Source: JACCVG01 sp963790245 | Lineage (GTDB): Bacteria; Actinomycetota; Thermoleophilia; Solirubrobacterales; Thermoleophilaceae | NCBI GenBank assembly: GCA_963790245.1 | Contig: CAWBNP010000002.1 | Location: 620,001 to 684,000, forward strand | DNA: 64,000 nt | Direction of reading: 5' to 3' | Part shown: piece by piece, positions 34,481 to 41,870 of the stretch | Layout of the letters: each line of letters opens with the position of its first letter | How positions within the stretch are numbered: the stretch's first letter is position 1 | Program-made: the position numbers and the translations under genes | Notes under the pieces: model-generated | The model's database searches: none | What the model saw: only the letters and a program-made list of their open reading frames with translations | Told to the model about the DNA's origin: nothing

Positions 34481-35344
34481 GAATGAGGACTCCGAGATTG
34501 TGGCGACGCGCGGGGGGAAGCGTTCGGCGAGGTCCGAGCGCGAGTGACCTTGCTCAGGCGATGATCGCGGCGGCTGCCGGCGAGACGGTTGGCTGGTCCC
34601 CGCGCTGTTCCTGCTCCCGACAGGCGGACATCGACGGCGTCGCCGTCGATCGTCCCGACGCCTCAGACCTTTGCGCGAGCTGTCGCAGACATGACGGGCT
34701 CCGCCTCGCCTCTTCCAGTAGGGCGAGTCGTAGCGCCGACTTGTTGGTCCCTTTCCTGTCAATGGCAATTGGTTCGAATGGGAGCGAACGGCTTTCCAAG
34801 ACGTGGACGGAACGAAGAAACTCTCGGAGACGGATCCGGCTAGCCGGTCGCGTCGAGAGCAGCGCCGTTGTAGCGGTGGCGGCCTCGACTGGCCTCGCTA
34901 CGTTTCCGCGTCCGTCGCCCCGCTCGCCAAGATCCCGCTTCCAGAGCGGGCTCTCGTCAATCGGGGCGACTGGATTTGAACCAGCGACCGCTCGGCCCCC
35001 AGCCGAGGTACGGAGTGCGTAGATCCGTCCCGGGGCGTCCCCGCCGTCCCCAGCGTCCCCGGGTGTGGACGTTCTAGACACATGAGACGCAGCAGTCGGT
35101 ACCAAAGTGGTACCTGGAGGGGTCGTGGGGCCCATATGTCGCTCGACGTAACGCTCGAATCATCGAGCAGCTGCGGCTAGCTGCCTGACCCGACAGACCG
35201 ACGCCCTAGCGCTGTCCCGCCGACGACAAACAATCCAGCGCGCTGATCTCATTCCGGCATCATGATGCGACCGCGAGCGACTCGCCCGCCCCGCCCCTGG
35301 GCTCCGAAGCGTTCAGTGCGGCCCGGCACGGGTAACAGTCCAGC
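34481..35344. other. Gene-free region holding repeat copy B
   Basis: About 860 bp with no supported gene. 34560-34900 shows no family I recognise; a perfect palindrome ATCGACGGCG-T-CGCCGTCGAT lies at 34630-34650. The right part is the full repeat copy B (34931-35190). The next gene starts at 35345. Confidence 0.5.
34931..35190 (+). repeat. tRNA-Pro-associated repeat, full-length (copy B)
   Basis: Best-preserved copy: hairpin CCCGCT-TCCAG-AGCGGG (34934-34950), a 48-bp segment (34960-35007) identical to the 3' half of the intact tRNA-Pro (38111-38158), the G/C-rich arm with GTCCCCGGGTGTGGACGTTC, GACGCAGCAGTC, the inverted repeat GGTACCA-AAG-TGGTACC (35098-35114), then CGCTCGAATCATCGAGCAGC and TGCGGCTAGCTGCC. 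The identical part runs from the anticodon stem to the discriminator base. Confidence 0.88.
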
Positions 35345-36028
35345 ATGCTCGCGGCCACCTCGGTCATCGCGGTAGTCCTGGTCTCGCTGCTGATCACCCG
35401 CGTGGCCACCGTCGTCTTGACGCTGACCGGCATGTCGCCTGACAGCGCGCGCTTTCAGGCCCGCTCGGCGCTGTCCGGAGTCGGGTTTACGACCTCTGAG
35501 GCAGAGTCGGTCGTGGAGCACCCTGTTCGCCGGCGCGTTGTGATGGCTCTGATGCTGGTCGGCAGCGCGGGCATCGTCACCGTTATCGCAACGATCATCC
35601 TCTCCCTCGAGGACGCAGATCCCGAGCAGCGCTGGACCCGACTGGCGGTCGTGATCGGCGGGTTGTTTCTGCTGTGGCTCCTGGCGCGGAGCCGAGTCGT
35701 TGACAGATATCTCTCGACGGCTATCGCCGGCTTGTTGACGCGGTTCACCGATCTTGAGGCGCGGGACTACGCCGCCCTCCTCCATCTCTCAGATGACTAC
35801 GCAGTGAAAAAGCTGGCTGTGCGCGCCGGGTCCTGGCTCGCGGGGCGCTCATTGCGAGAGGTGCGCGCAAGAGGAGTCGTGGTCCTCGGCATCGAGCGCC
35901 GGGAGGAGTCCTATGTCGGCGCCCCTACCCTCGAGGCCCAGGCCGAGGCAGGTGACACTTTGATCGCCTACGGGCGCCGGGAGGATCTCGGGCAGGTCGC
36001 TGAAGAGTCCAGCGCCTCGGCGGGTTAG
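35345..36028 (+). CDS. Membrane protein with C-terminal TrkA-C (RCK_C) domain
   Basis: 227 aa, ATG 35345. Two or three N-terminal membrane helices (SVIAVVLVSLLITRVATVVL, VMALMLVGSAGIVTVIATII, LAVVIGGLFLLWLLA), then from about residue 150 a TrkA-C domain (AGRSLREVRARGVVVLGIER, AGDTLIAYGRREDLGQV). The pattern between the first helices (RARSALSGVGFTTSEAESVV) is shared with TrkH-like or potassium-channel-associated proteins. Probably an ion-transport component gated by a ligand. Its stop overlaps the stop of the ZIP gene by 4 bp. Confidence 0.75.
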   Translation: MLAATSVIAVVLVSLLITRVATVVLTLTGMSPDSARFQARSALSGVGFTTSEAESVVEHPVRRRVVMALMLVGSAGIVTVIATIILSLEDADPEQRWTRLAVVIGGLFLLWLLARSRVVDRYLSTAIAGLLTRFTDLEARDYAALLHLSDDYAVKKLAVRAGSWLAGRSLREVRARGVVVLGIERREESYVGAPTLEAQAEAGDTLIAYGRREDLGQVAEESSASAG

Positions 36029-36735
36029 ACCAGGCCGCTCGCTCCTGAAACGAGAAAAGAGACGAGGAAACCAAGTGCCGTCGCGAACGCGACCGCAGGG
36101 CCTCCGTCCCGATAGGCCTCGGGCATCAGCGTGTCGGCAAGCGATGCCAGAACGGCTCCGCCCGCGAAGCCCAACGGCCATGCGAGCGCCTCCTCCTCGA
36201 TTCCGGCGAGGGCGGCGTAGCCTAGGATCACCGCCAGCGCCAGGACCAACGCGGTGGCGCTCCAGACGCCGAGGATGACCACGCGCGAAACATCACTCTC
36301 CCGCATCCTCTTCGCGCCGACGATCGCCTCGGGAAGATTGGAGGCAAAGATCGCCACGAGCAACGCGGGGCTCGCGCTCTCGATTAGAGCAACGCCCATC
36401 GCAAGGTTCTCTGGAATCCCATCAAGCGTGACCGCGGCGAGCAGGGCGAGCCCGACGGTTAGTCCTGAGGATCCATGCCCGAGCTTCTCGAGCGCCAGAT
36501 CAAGGGCGATGAAGACGCCGGCGCCGAGCAGCAGGCCGGCGCCGGCGCGGAGCGGTCCGCCGTGGTCAAATGCCTCGGCAAAGAGGTCAAAGGCCACTGC
36601 CGTGATCAGCGCGCCCGAGGCGAATGCGAGGAGAACCGCCGTGACGCGGGTGGGCGGGGGCTTGAGAACCCCGATGAGTGCCCCGATCACCAGCGCGCTG
36701 GAGGCGATGAGTGCGAATAGGAGCGTCTGGGCCAT
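36025..36735 (-). CDS. ZIP-family metal transporter
   Basis: 236 aa. ATG 36735 is preferred to a GTG at 36747 that overlaps a TACGGT -10-like box. Eight hydrophobic segments; the metal-site motifs are ALLAAVTLDGIPENLAMGVA and LLVAIFASNLPEAIVGAKRM, as in ZupT/ZIP proteins, plus FDLFAEAFDHGG in the first half. Moves Zn2+ or another divalent metal into the cytoplasm. Confidence 0.88.
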   Translation of the reverse strand: MAQTLLFALIASSALVIGALIGVLKPPPTRVTAVLLAFASGALITAVAFDLFAEAFDHGGPLRAGAGLLLGAGVFIALDLALEKLGHGSSGLTVGLALLAAVTLDGIPENLAMGVALIESASPALLVAIFASNLPEAIVGAKRMRESDVSRVVILGVWSATALVLALAVILGYAALAGIEEEALAWPLGFAGGAVLASLADTLMPEAYRDGGPAVAFATALGFLVSFLVSGASGLV

Positions 36736-36817
36736 AGGTGAGGCCACCGTAGCGGCGCTCGGTCGAAGTCCCTGAGACCACCCAGGACTCCGGCGAGATC
36801 CGGAGCGATTCCACTTC

Positions 36818-36862
36818 GTGATGGAAGTGACGCTCGGGTCGTCGAGCAGGCGCGGCTCTAGC
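36818..36862 (+). repeat. Repeat right-end fragment
   Basis: GGAAGTGACGCTCGGGTCGT then CGAGCAGGCGCGGCTCTAGC resembles the far right end of the tRNA-Pro-associated repeat at 35150 and 3435. Only this piece is present, between the ZIP and FTR1 genes. Confidence 0.35.
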
Positions 36863-36968
36863 TGCCTTTGAGCGAGCTATCTACCCAGCGCGAGCAACTC
36901 AACTCGTTAAGGCCCTCGCAATTCTCGTCGCCGTGCAGCCTCCGCGATGTGGCCAGGGCCTCCGTCCG

Positions 36969-37808
36969 CTACGCAGAGGTGGCCGGGCTCGGGGCCCGAG
37001 CCGGTGGCGTCGGCCGAATCCCCCGGATATAAAACGTCCCGACGACGACGATGTATCCGAGCCAAACGGGCGACTGCCCGACGGTCGGGGCGGTCGTGAA
37101 CCCCAAGAGGTCATGGAGCAGTTCGCCGATGAAGCTCTCGGGATTCACCGCGCCCGAGATGTCGTAGGCGGGGCTCAATGCAAGGGGGAGTACGCCTGCC
37201 TCTTGAAACTCGCCAAGGCTACGTGTAAGCAGGCCCGCGGCTAAGAGCAGCAGCAGGGCGCCGCTGACGGTGAAGAACTGGCGCAGGTTCAGACGTGATG
37301 AACCGCGGTAAATGAGAACGCCCAGAGCGATGGCTATCGCCAGGCCGACCACGCCTCCGGTGATCGCCTCCAAGGTCGATGCTCCGGTGGCCGCAGCGAT
37401 GAAGAATAGGGCGGTCTCGATTCCCTCGCGCGCGACGCCGAAGAAGACCACGGCCGCGAGTCCCACGCTCGACCCCATAGCGATGGCGCGATCGACGCGC
37501 GCGTGAAGCTCGCCCTTGATCGAGCGCGCCTGCCCCCGCATCCAAAAAATCATCCAGGTCAGAACTGCTGCCGCGGCAAACATCACGATGCCCTCGGTGA
37601 TCTGCTCAGCGCGACCCTCGAGCTCGCCAACCGTCAGGGAGAGAACGACGCCAACTACCAGCGATACGACGACCGCGGAAGCGACGCCGGCCCACACAGC
37701 ACCGAACGCGTCGCGCCGTCCGAGCTGGCGAAGGTAGGCCACGGCAATGGCGACGATCAGGGCGCCTTCGAGCCCTTCGCGGAACAGGATCAGGGCTGAG
37801 CTGGCCAT
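36969..37808 (-). CDS. FTR1-family iron permease
   Basis: 279 aa, ATG 37808 with a GGAGGT ribosome site 10 nt upstream. Seven membrane segments. The two REGLE-type iron motifs are present: ALILFREGLEGALIVA near the N-terminus and VVFFGVAREGIETALFFIAA in the middle. Family members import iron together with a ferroxidase or EfeO/EfeB; none is adjacent, although a multicopper oxidase lies at 42763. A strong palindromic site sits 28 bp before the start, so iron control is likely. Confidence 0.9.
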   Translation of the reverse strand: MASSALILFREGLEGALIVAIAVAYLRQLGRRDAFGAVWAGVASAVVVSLVVGVVLSLTVGELEGRAEQITEGIVMFAAAAVLTWMIFWMRGQARSIKGELHARVDRAIAMGSSVGLAAVVFFGVAREGIETALFFIAAATGASTLEAITGGVVGLAIAIALGVLIYRGSSRLNLRQFFTVSGALLLLLAAGLLTRSLGEFQEAGVLPLALSPAYDISGAVNPESFIGELLHDLLGFTTAPTVGQSPVWLGYIVVVGTFYIRGIRPTPPARAPSPATSA

Positions 37809-37835
37809 CTTCAGGTACCTCCGGAGTCGAACGTC

Positions 37836-37865
37836 GTTAGGGTTCCCTCATTAGGGAGCCCTAAC
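37836..37865. promoter_or_regulatory. Tandem palindromic operator, candidate iron box
   Basis: A 30-bp imperfect palindrome (GTTAGGGTTCCCTCA / TTAGGGAGCCCTAAC, two mismatches). Each half is itself a 6-2-6 palindrome: TTAGGG-tt-CCCTCA and TTAGGG-ag-CCCTAA. The TTAGG...CCTAA ends recall DtxR/IdeR-type sites, but the centre differs from the mycobacterial consensus. Placed 28 bp before the FTR1 ATG, where a bound repressor would block initiation. Confidence 0.6.
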
Positions 37866-38111
37866 GCTATCGCAAGTTCGGTCACCCAGAGGCGTGGGTC
37901 GCCGCTCGAACCTGGACCGTCCAATCGAGGAGTGGGACCGGCGGCTGGCGACCGGTGGCTATGTCGCTCGACCCGGCGATGGCGCATGCCCTGCAGCCAC
38001 TGTCGAAAATGTGCCCTTATTGTGCCCCTAGCGCCCGTTTCGCAATGGCCTGCGTGGCTTCCCGTCGGTCCCGTGCTGTTCAGACGCTGCCCGTTTGCAT
38101 GCTATTCCCCG

Positions 38112-38185
38112 ATCGGGGCGACTGGATTTGAACCAGCGACCGCTCGGCCCCCAGCCGAGTGCGCTACCAGACTGCGCCACGCCCC
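38112..38185 (-). tRNA. tRNA-Pro (GGG)
   Basis: 74 nt. Acceptor stem CGGGGCG/CGCCCCG, D-arm GCAGTCTGGTAGCGC, anticodon arm CTCGG-CTGGGGG-CCGAG with GGG, T-arm GCTGGTTCAAATCCAGT, discriminator A, no encoded CCA. The 3' part from the anticodon stem outward is copied at 34960, 28046, 11657 and, decayed, at 29718 and 10535. Confidence 0.96.
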
Positions 38186-38216
38186 GTGGGCCGCAGTTTA
38201 GTGACGTGCCAGTCGA

Positions 38217-38289
38217 AGCGGGCGACGGGACTCGAACCCGCTGCCTTCAGCTTGGAAGGCTGACGTGCAACCAGTTACACCTCGCCCGC
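38217..38289 (-). tRNA. tRNA-Gly (TCC)
   Basis: 73 nt. Acceptor GCGGGCG/CGCCCGC, D-arm with TGTAACTGGTTGCA, anticodon loop CTTCCAA giving TCC, T-arm GCGGGTTCGAGTCCCGT (one G-T pair), no encoded CCA. It lies 31 bp upstream of tRNA-Pro on the same strand, so the two may be co-transcribed. Confidence 0.95.
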
Positions 38290-38324
38290 AGGCAGCCCAT
38301 CGTAGCTCGCTACGATCCGCGGCC

Positions 38325-38705
38325 ATGGCCCCGGGTGACTTCAGACGCGCGGTCGAGGCTCAGGATCTCGACGCCGCGATCGCCGAGCTCGCGCCCGATG
38401 TCGTCTTTCGCAGTCCGGTCGTATACAAGCCCTATGCGGGACGCGACACGGTGGCGGTTCTCCTGCGCGCGGTGTTCGAGGTGTTCGAGGACTTTCGCTA
38501 CGAAGCCGAGGTTGCCTCCGGTGAGCGCGAGGTCCTGATCTTCCGCGCCCGAATCGGGGAGCGCGAAATCGAGGGAGCCGACTTCCTGCGCTTCGGCGAG
38601 GACGGCCGAATCGCGGAGATGGTCGTCATGGTCCGCCCGATGTCCGGGCTGCACGCGCTGGCCGAGCGGATGAAGGCGATGCTCGAGGCGGCCGGCGCCG
38701 CGTAG
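38325..38705 (+). CDS. NTF2-like (SnoaL-type) protein
   Basis: 126 aa. ATG 38325 lies 8 nt after TACGAT (leaderless pattern); frames starting earlier run through tRNA-Gly. MAPGDFRRAVEAQDLDAAIA, ELAPDVVFRSPVVYKPYAGR, DTVAVLLRAVFEVFEDFRYE, ADFLRFGEDGRIAEMVVMVR fit an NTF2 fold. Unlike the SnoaL copies of the accessory zone it lacks both the MSQENVE opening and the AVGLSE tail, so it belongs to another branch. Role unknown. Confidence 0.82.
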   Translation: MAPGDFRRAVEAQDLDAAIAELAPDVVFRSPVVYKPYAGRDTVAVLLRAVFEVFEDFRYEAEVASGEREVLIFRARIGEREIEGADFLRFGEDGRIAEMVVMVRPMSGLHALAERMKAMLEAAGAA

Positions 38706-38707
38706 CC

Positions 38708-40543
38708 CTACGGGCCGGTTTCGCTGACCGCGAGCGAGCTGCCGCTGACTTGCGCGGAGATGGTCCTCGAGGGCTGCCCGTTCCGGTAGAGCACGACCGA
38801 CCGGCCGTCCCCGCCCTCCGGGATCTTGGCTTGAACGGGATCGGACCCGTCGAGGCTGATCGTCGTCGCGTGGACCGAACTCTTGCCGGAGCTCTGGAAG
38901 TCGATTGTCCAACGCGGCTGGCGCTTGCGGAAGAACGGGAACGTGAACCCTTCGAGCGTCGTTCGCTGGCCTCGCACCCGCCGGTTGCGCGAGCCCGAGA
39001 GGCTCGTGTCGTCGGAGATCTCGCCCGAGAACCCCGGCGCGGACAGGCCGAGCGCGCCCTCGCGCGGCGTGAGGGCGACCTGCGGACCGAGCTGGAACCG
39101 ACGGTCGTAGTCGTGCCGCTTGCGCGCCGTCACCCGATCGACGACGATCAGCGCTGTGGTTGGCCGGTAGAGAAACAGCCGCTCGTGCGTGACCCCTTGG
39201 CGGACGGTGCGGGGGTTCGACGCCAGCACGCCGTACCAGTCGCTGAGTCCACCGCCGGTTGCGATCAGGCCGCTCCCGTAGGGACGGTCCCGGCGCCGGA
39301 ACCCGCGCCCGTCGACGGTCAGCGTGCTGTGCGCCTCGGCTGATCGCTGAAAGTCGGCGTAGCGCCCGGCGTCCTTCTCGTACAGCCCGGTGTCGTTGAC
39401 GATCCGCTGCCCGTCCTCGAACAGCTCGAAGCTGAGATCGTCGGCGTGCTTGTGGCTGCGGTTGTGGAAGCTGCTCGTGATCGCAAGGTAGCTGCTCGAG
39501 GAGGCGTTCCTGACGATCGCGTAGCCGGAGCGCGGGAATACCGTCAGCCCGTCGCTGCGCAGCGGCTCCATAAGCGCATCGAGCCCCGGCTCCGGACTCG
39601 CGCTTGCCGGGGCGAAATCCTGGTAGCTGTCGCCGAACTGGGGGATCCGCCCATCCGGCATCACGAAGGCCGATCCGGCCGCACGCATCTCCGTGAGCAG
39701 GGCGCCGAGCAGCGGATCCTCGGGGCGGGTCGCCCGCACGAAGGTCTCGAGCGTCGTGAGAACCAGGAATTGGTAGGACGGCGAGTGCTCGAGCCAGATT
39801 CCCTCGCTCGGGATAACTCGCCGTACCAGCGTCTTCCGGAACCGGCTCTGGGAGAGTCGATCCCACCGCGGCGCCTCCGGGAGGAACGGCGCATAGCGCG
39901 CCAGAAGGCCGAGACCCAGATCCACGAACAAGCCGTGGTTGCTCGGTGAGTAGACACTCGGCCGAGAGAGGAACTTGCCGTGGAAGGACAGGGAGTTGAG
40001 CAGGGTGCGCGCCTGTGCTCCACGCAGCATGTCCTCGCACGCGAGCGCGCGGGCGAGGTACCCGAGATATCCGACGCGGTCACCCGCTGTCTTGTTGCCC
40101 CAAGCGCGCTCGTCGACCCCCTTGCGCCCGAACGGGTTCTGGCGGATGAAGTCGAGCGCGAGAGCGCGCGCCAGTTCGAGCGCTCGCAGCTTGGCTGCAC
40201 GGTCATAAAGATCACTCGTCGAGTAGATGTAGAAGAGCGTGTCGAGGTAGTTGAGCGCGTAGTACTCGCTGCGAAAGCGCCGCGAGTCGATCGGGTCAAA
40301 GCTCCAGTCCGCCGGTGGATCGATCTTCACCGGCTTGCTCGCGGAGAGAACGACGTAGCGGCCCTGCATCGCGTTGGCCTGATCGCGAGCGGACCAGACC
40401 CGCTCGCTGACCGCCTCGTATGGGATCGGACACGGAGCGCTCCTCAGCGCGTCGATCTCGCGAGCGCCCGCGGCCTCGGCGGCCGGTGCGGTGACCATCA
40501 AGGCGAGCCCAACGAGTACCCCTGTCGATCTCGTCCTTGACAT
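38708..40543 (-). CDS. Secreted heparinase II/III-like polysaccharide lyase
   Basis: 611 aa. ATG 40543 gives a signal peptide (TGVLVGLALMVTAPAAEA) and lies 8 nt after TACGAT; the frame upstream belongs to the divergent tyrosinase promoter. N-terminal alpha/alpha toroid (YYALNYLDTLFYIYSTSDLY, FGRKGVDERAWGNKTAGDRV, YSPSNHGLFVDLGLGLLARY, EHSPSYQFLVLTTLETF), then a beta-sandwich with the PF07940 signature SSFHNRSHKHADDLSFELFE and IVNDTGLYEKDAG. Candidate catalytic His and Tyr residues are present. Cleaves an acidic polysaccharide outside the cell; substrate unknown. Confidence 0.85.
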   Translation of the reverse strand: MSRTRSTGVLVGLALMVTAPAAEAAGAREIDALRSAPCPIPYEAVSERVWSARDQANAMQGRYVVLSASKPVKIDPPADWSFDPIDSRRFRSEYYALNYLDTLFYIYSTSDLYDRAAKLRALELARALALDFIRQNPFGRKGVDERAWGNKTAGDRVGYLGYLARALACEDMLRGAQARTLLNSLSFHGKFLSRPSVYSPSNHGLFVDLGLGLLARYAPFLPEAPRWDRLSQSRFRKTLVRRVIPSEGIWLEHSPSYQFLVLTTLETFVRATRPEDPLLGALLTEMRAAGSAFVMPDGRIPQFGDSYQDFAPASASPEPGLDALMEPLRSDGLTVFPRSGYAIVRNASSSSYLAITSSFHNRSHKHADDLSFELFEDGQRIVNDTGLYEKDAGRYADFQRSAEAHSTLTVDGRGFRRRDRPYGSGLIATGGGLSDWYGVLASNPRTVRQGVTHERLFLYRPTTALIVVDRVTARKRHDYDRRFQLGPQVALTPREGALGLSAPGFSGEISDDTSLSGSRNRRVRGQRTTLEGFTFPFFRKRQPRWTIDFQSSGKSSVHATTISLDGSDPVQAKIPEGGDGRSVVLYRNGQPSRTISAQVSGSSLAVSETGP

Positions 40544-40639
40544 CGGTCGTGATCGTAGCGGCGCGTCTAGGCATGGGTGCCGGGACGGCACCGAATCGAC
40601 GGGCCGGAATCGAAGGCTCAAGTTCCTCCCCGCGCCACA

Positions 40640-40645
40640 TATAGT
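40640..40645 (+). promoter_or_regulatory. -10 element of the tyrosinase gene (leaderless)
   Basis: TATAGT, 7 nt before GTG 40653, the best match to a -10 hexamer among the start-proximal boxes of this window. The divergent lyase has TACGAT 8 nt before its ATG, so the two promoters face away from each other within about 110 bp. Confidence 0.55.
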
Positions 40646-40652
40646 CAACCCC

Positions 40653-41870
40653 GTGCTGGGGATTCGCCACGCACACGGCTCACTTGCCGCGATCGTCCTT
40701 GCGGTCGCGGTCGCGGTCGGCTGCAGCTCGCAGCCGGGCCCCCCGCGGACCGGATCAGCAACGACCGGCGAGGGCGCCACCTTGGTCCGCCCGGCGGTCG
40801 AGGACCTGACCGATGCGGACCGGCGAACGCTCGTCGATGCGTTCCACGAGCTCAAAAGCATGCCCTCGCCTTACGAGGGTTACGAGCGATTCTCCTACTA
40901 CGACACTTTTGTCAAGCTGCATAAGGACGCCTTCAAATGCGCGACCCAGACCGCGCACGTCGGCCCGAACTTCCTGCCCTGGCATCGCCAGTTTCTGCTC
41001 GAGTTCGAGCGCGCGCTCGGAGAAGCGGCCGGCAAGCCGGTTGCCATCCCGTACTGGGACTGGACCAATCCGGACGCGACCGAGGCCGTCTTCCGCGACG
41101 ACTTCATGGGCGGTGACGGAGATCCGGAGGCGCGCTACGCGGTCCGCTCAGGCGCGTTCCAGCAGGGGCAATGGAAGCTCGAGGTCGTCGATCAGACCTA
41201 CGACCTGGGGCCGGAGCCGCTGAGACAGAACAGGCATCACCTCGTCCGCCGAATGGCGTCGATCCGCGGTGTCCGCCAGCTGCCGCGCGCCGCGGAGGTC
41301 CAGCGTGCGCTCGGCGTCGAGACCTACGACACCGTCCCCTTCGATGACCGTGCCAACCCTCCTCAGAGCTTCCGCAACACACTCGAAGGGTGGCGCAAGA
41401 ACATCGGCCAGCGCTGCGAGGACGGCATTTTCGTGCCGTTGACTCGTCAGGCCGACGCGCCCTCGGCGCTCCACAACCGGGTCCATTACTGGGTCGGCGG
41501 ACAGGCCGGCAAGCTTCCGGGGACGATGCAGTTGAACACTTCGCCCAACGATCCGGTCTTCTGGCTTCACCACGCGAACGTCGACCGGACCTGGCAGTCG
41601 TGGATGGAGATCCACGGCGAGCAGTACCGGCCGCAATGCTGCTGGCCTCGGCCGGACGAGAACGGCGATCAGAGGATGCGGCCCTACGACACGTTCGGGA
41701 TCGACGTCACGCCGAACGACATGCTCGACATCGACGCCCTTGGCTTCTCCTATTCAGAACTCTACGAGCCGGCGAGAAGTCCGGACACGAGCTCGGTCAC
41801 GGGCGTGCCCGGCGGAACGCTTCCGGTCGAACTGCTCGGCATTTGCACGCTGCCCCCCGGCGCTAGTTAG
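40653..41870 (+). CDS. Tyrosinase-family type 3 copper lipoprotein
   Basis: 405 aa from GTG 40653. Lipoprotein signal HGSLAAIVLAVAVAVGC. CuA ligands: His in FVKLHKDAF, THV-type AHVGPNFLPWHRQFLLEFE with HVG and WHRQ; PYWDWTNPD follows. CuB ligands: LHNRVHYWVGG and DPVFWLHHANVDRTWQSW. This is the tyrosinase/catechol oxidase fold, which hydroxylates monophenols and oxidises diphenols. Being exported, it could act on tyrosine, tyramine or other phenols outside the membrane. It ends overlapping the stop of the convergent phenylalanine hydroxylase. Confidence 0.9.
   Translation: MLGIRHAHGSLAAIVLAVAVAVGCSSQPGPPRTGSATTGEGATLVRPAVEDLTDADRRTLVDAFHELKSMPSPYEGYERFSYYDTFVKLHKDAFKCATQTAHVGPNFLPWHRQFLLEFERALGEAAGKPVAIPYWDWTNPDATEAVFRDDFMGGDGDPEARYAVRSGAFQQGQWKLEVVDQTYDLGPEPLRQNRHHLVRRMASIRGVRQLPRAAEVQRALGVETYDTVPFDDRANPPQSFRNTLEGWRKNIGQRCEDGIFVPLTRQADAPSALHNRVHYWVGGQAGKLPGTMQLNTSPNDPVFWLHHANVDRTWQSWMEIHGEQYRPQCCWPRPDENGDQRMRPYDTFGIDVTPNDMLDIDALGFSYSELYEPARSPDTSSVTGVPGGTLPVELLGICTLPPGAS

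Noticed and set aside
34630..34650. Perfect 10-1-10 palindrome ATCGACGGCG-T-CGCCGTCGAT as an operator
   Set aside because: No gene starts nearby on either strand and one such palindrome is not surprising in 64 kb of GC-rich DNA.
38310..40040. 576-aa frame on the - strand overlapping the heparinase-like gene
   Set aside because: It is an alternate frame of a clearly coding gene, Arg/Pro/Ala-rich with no motifs; a GC-rich shadow.
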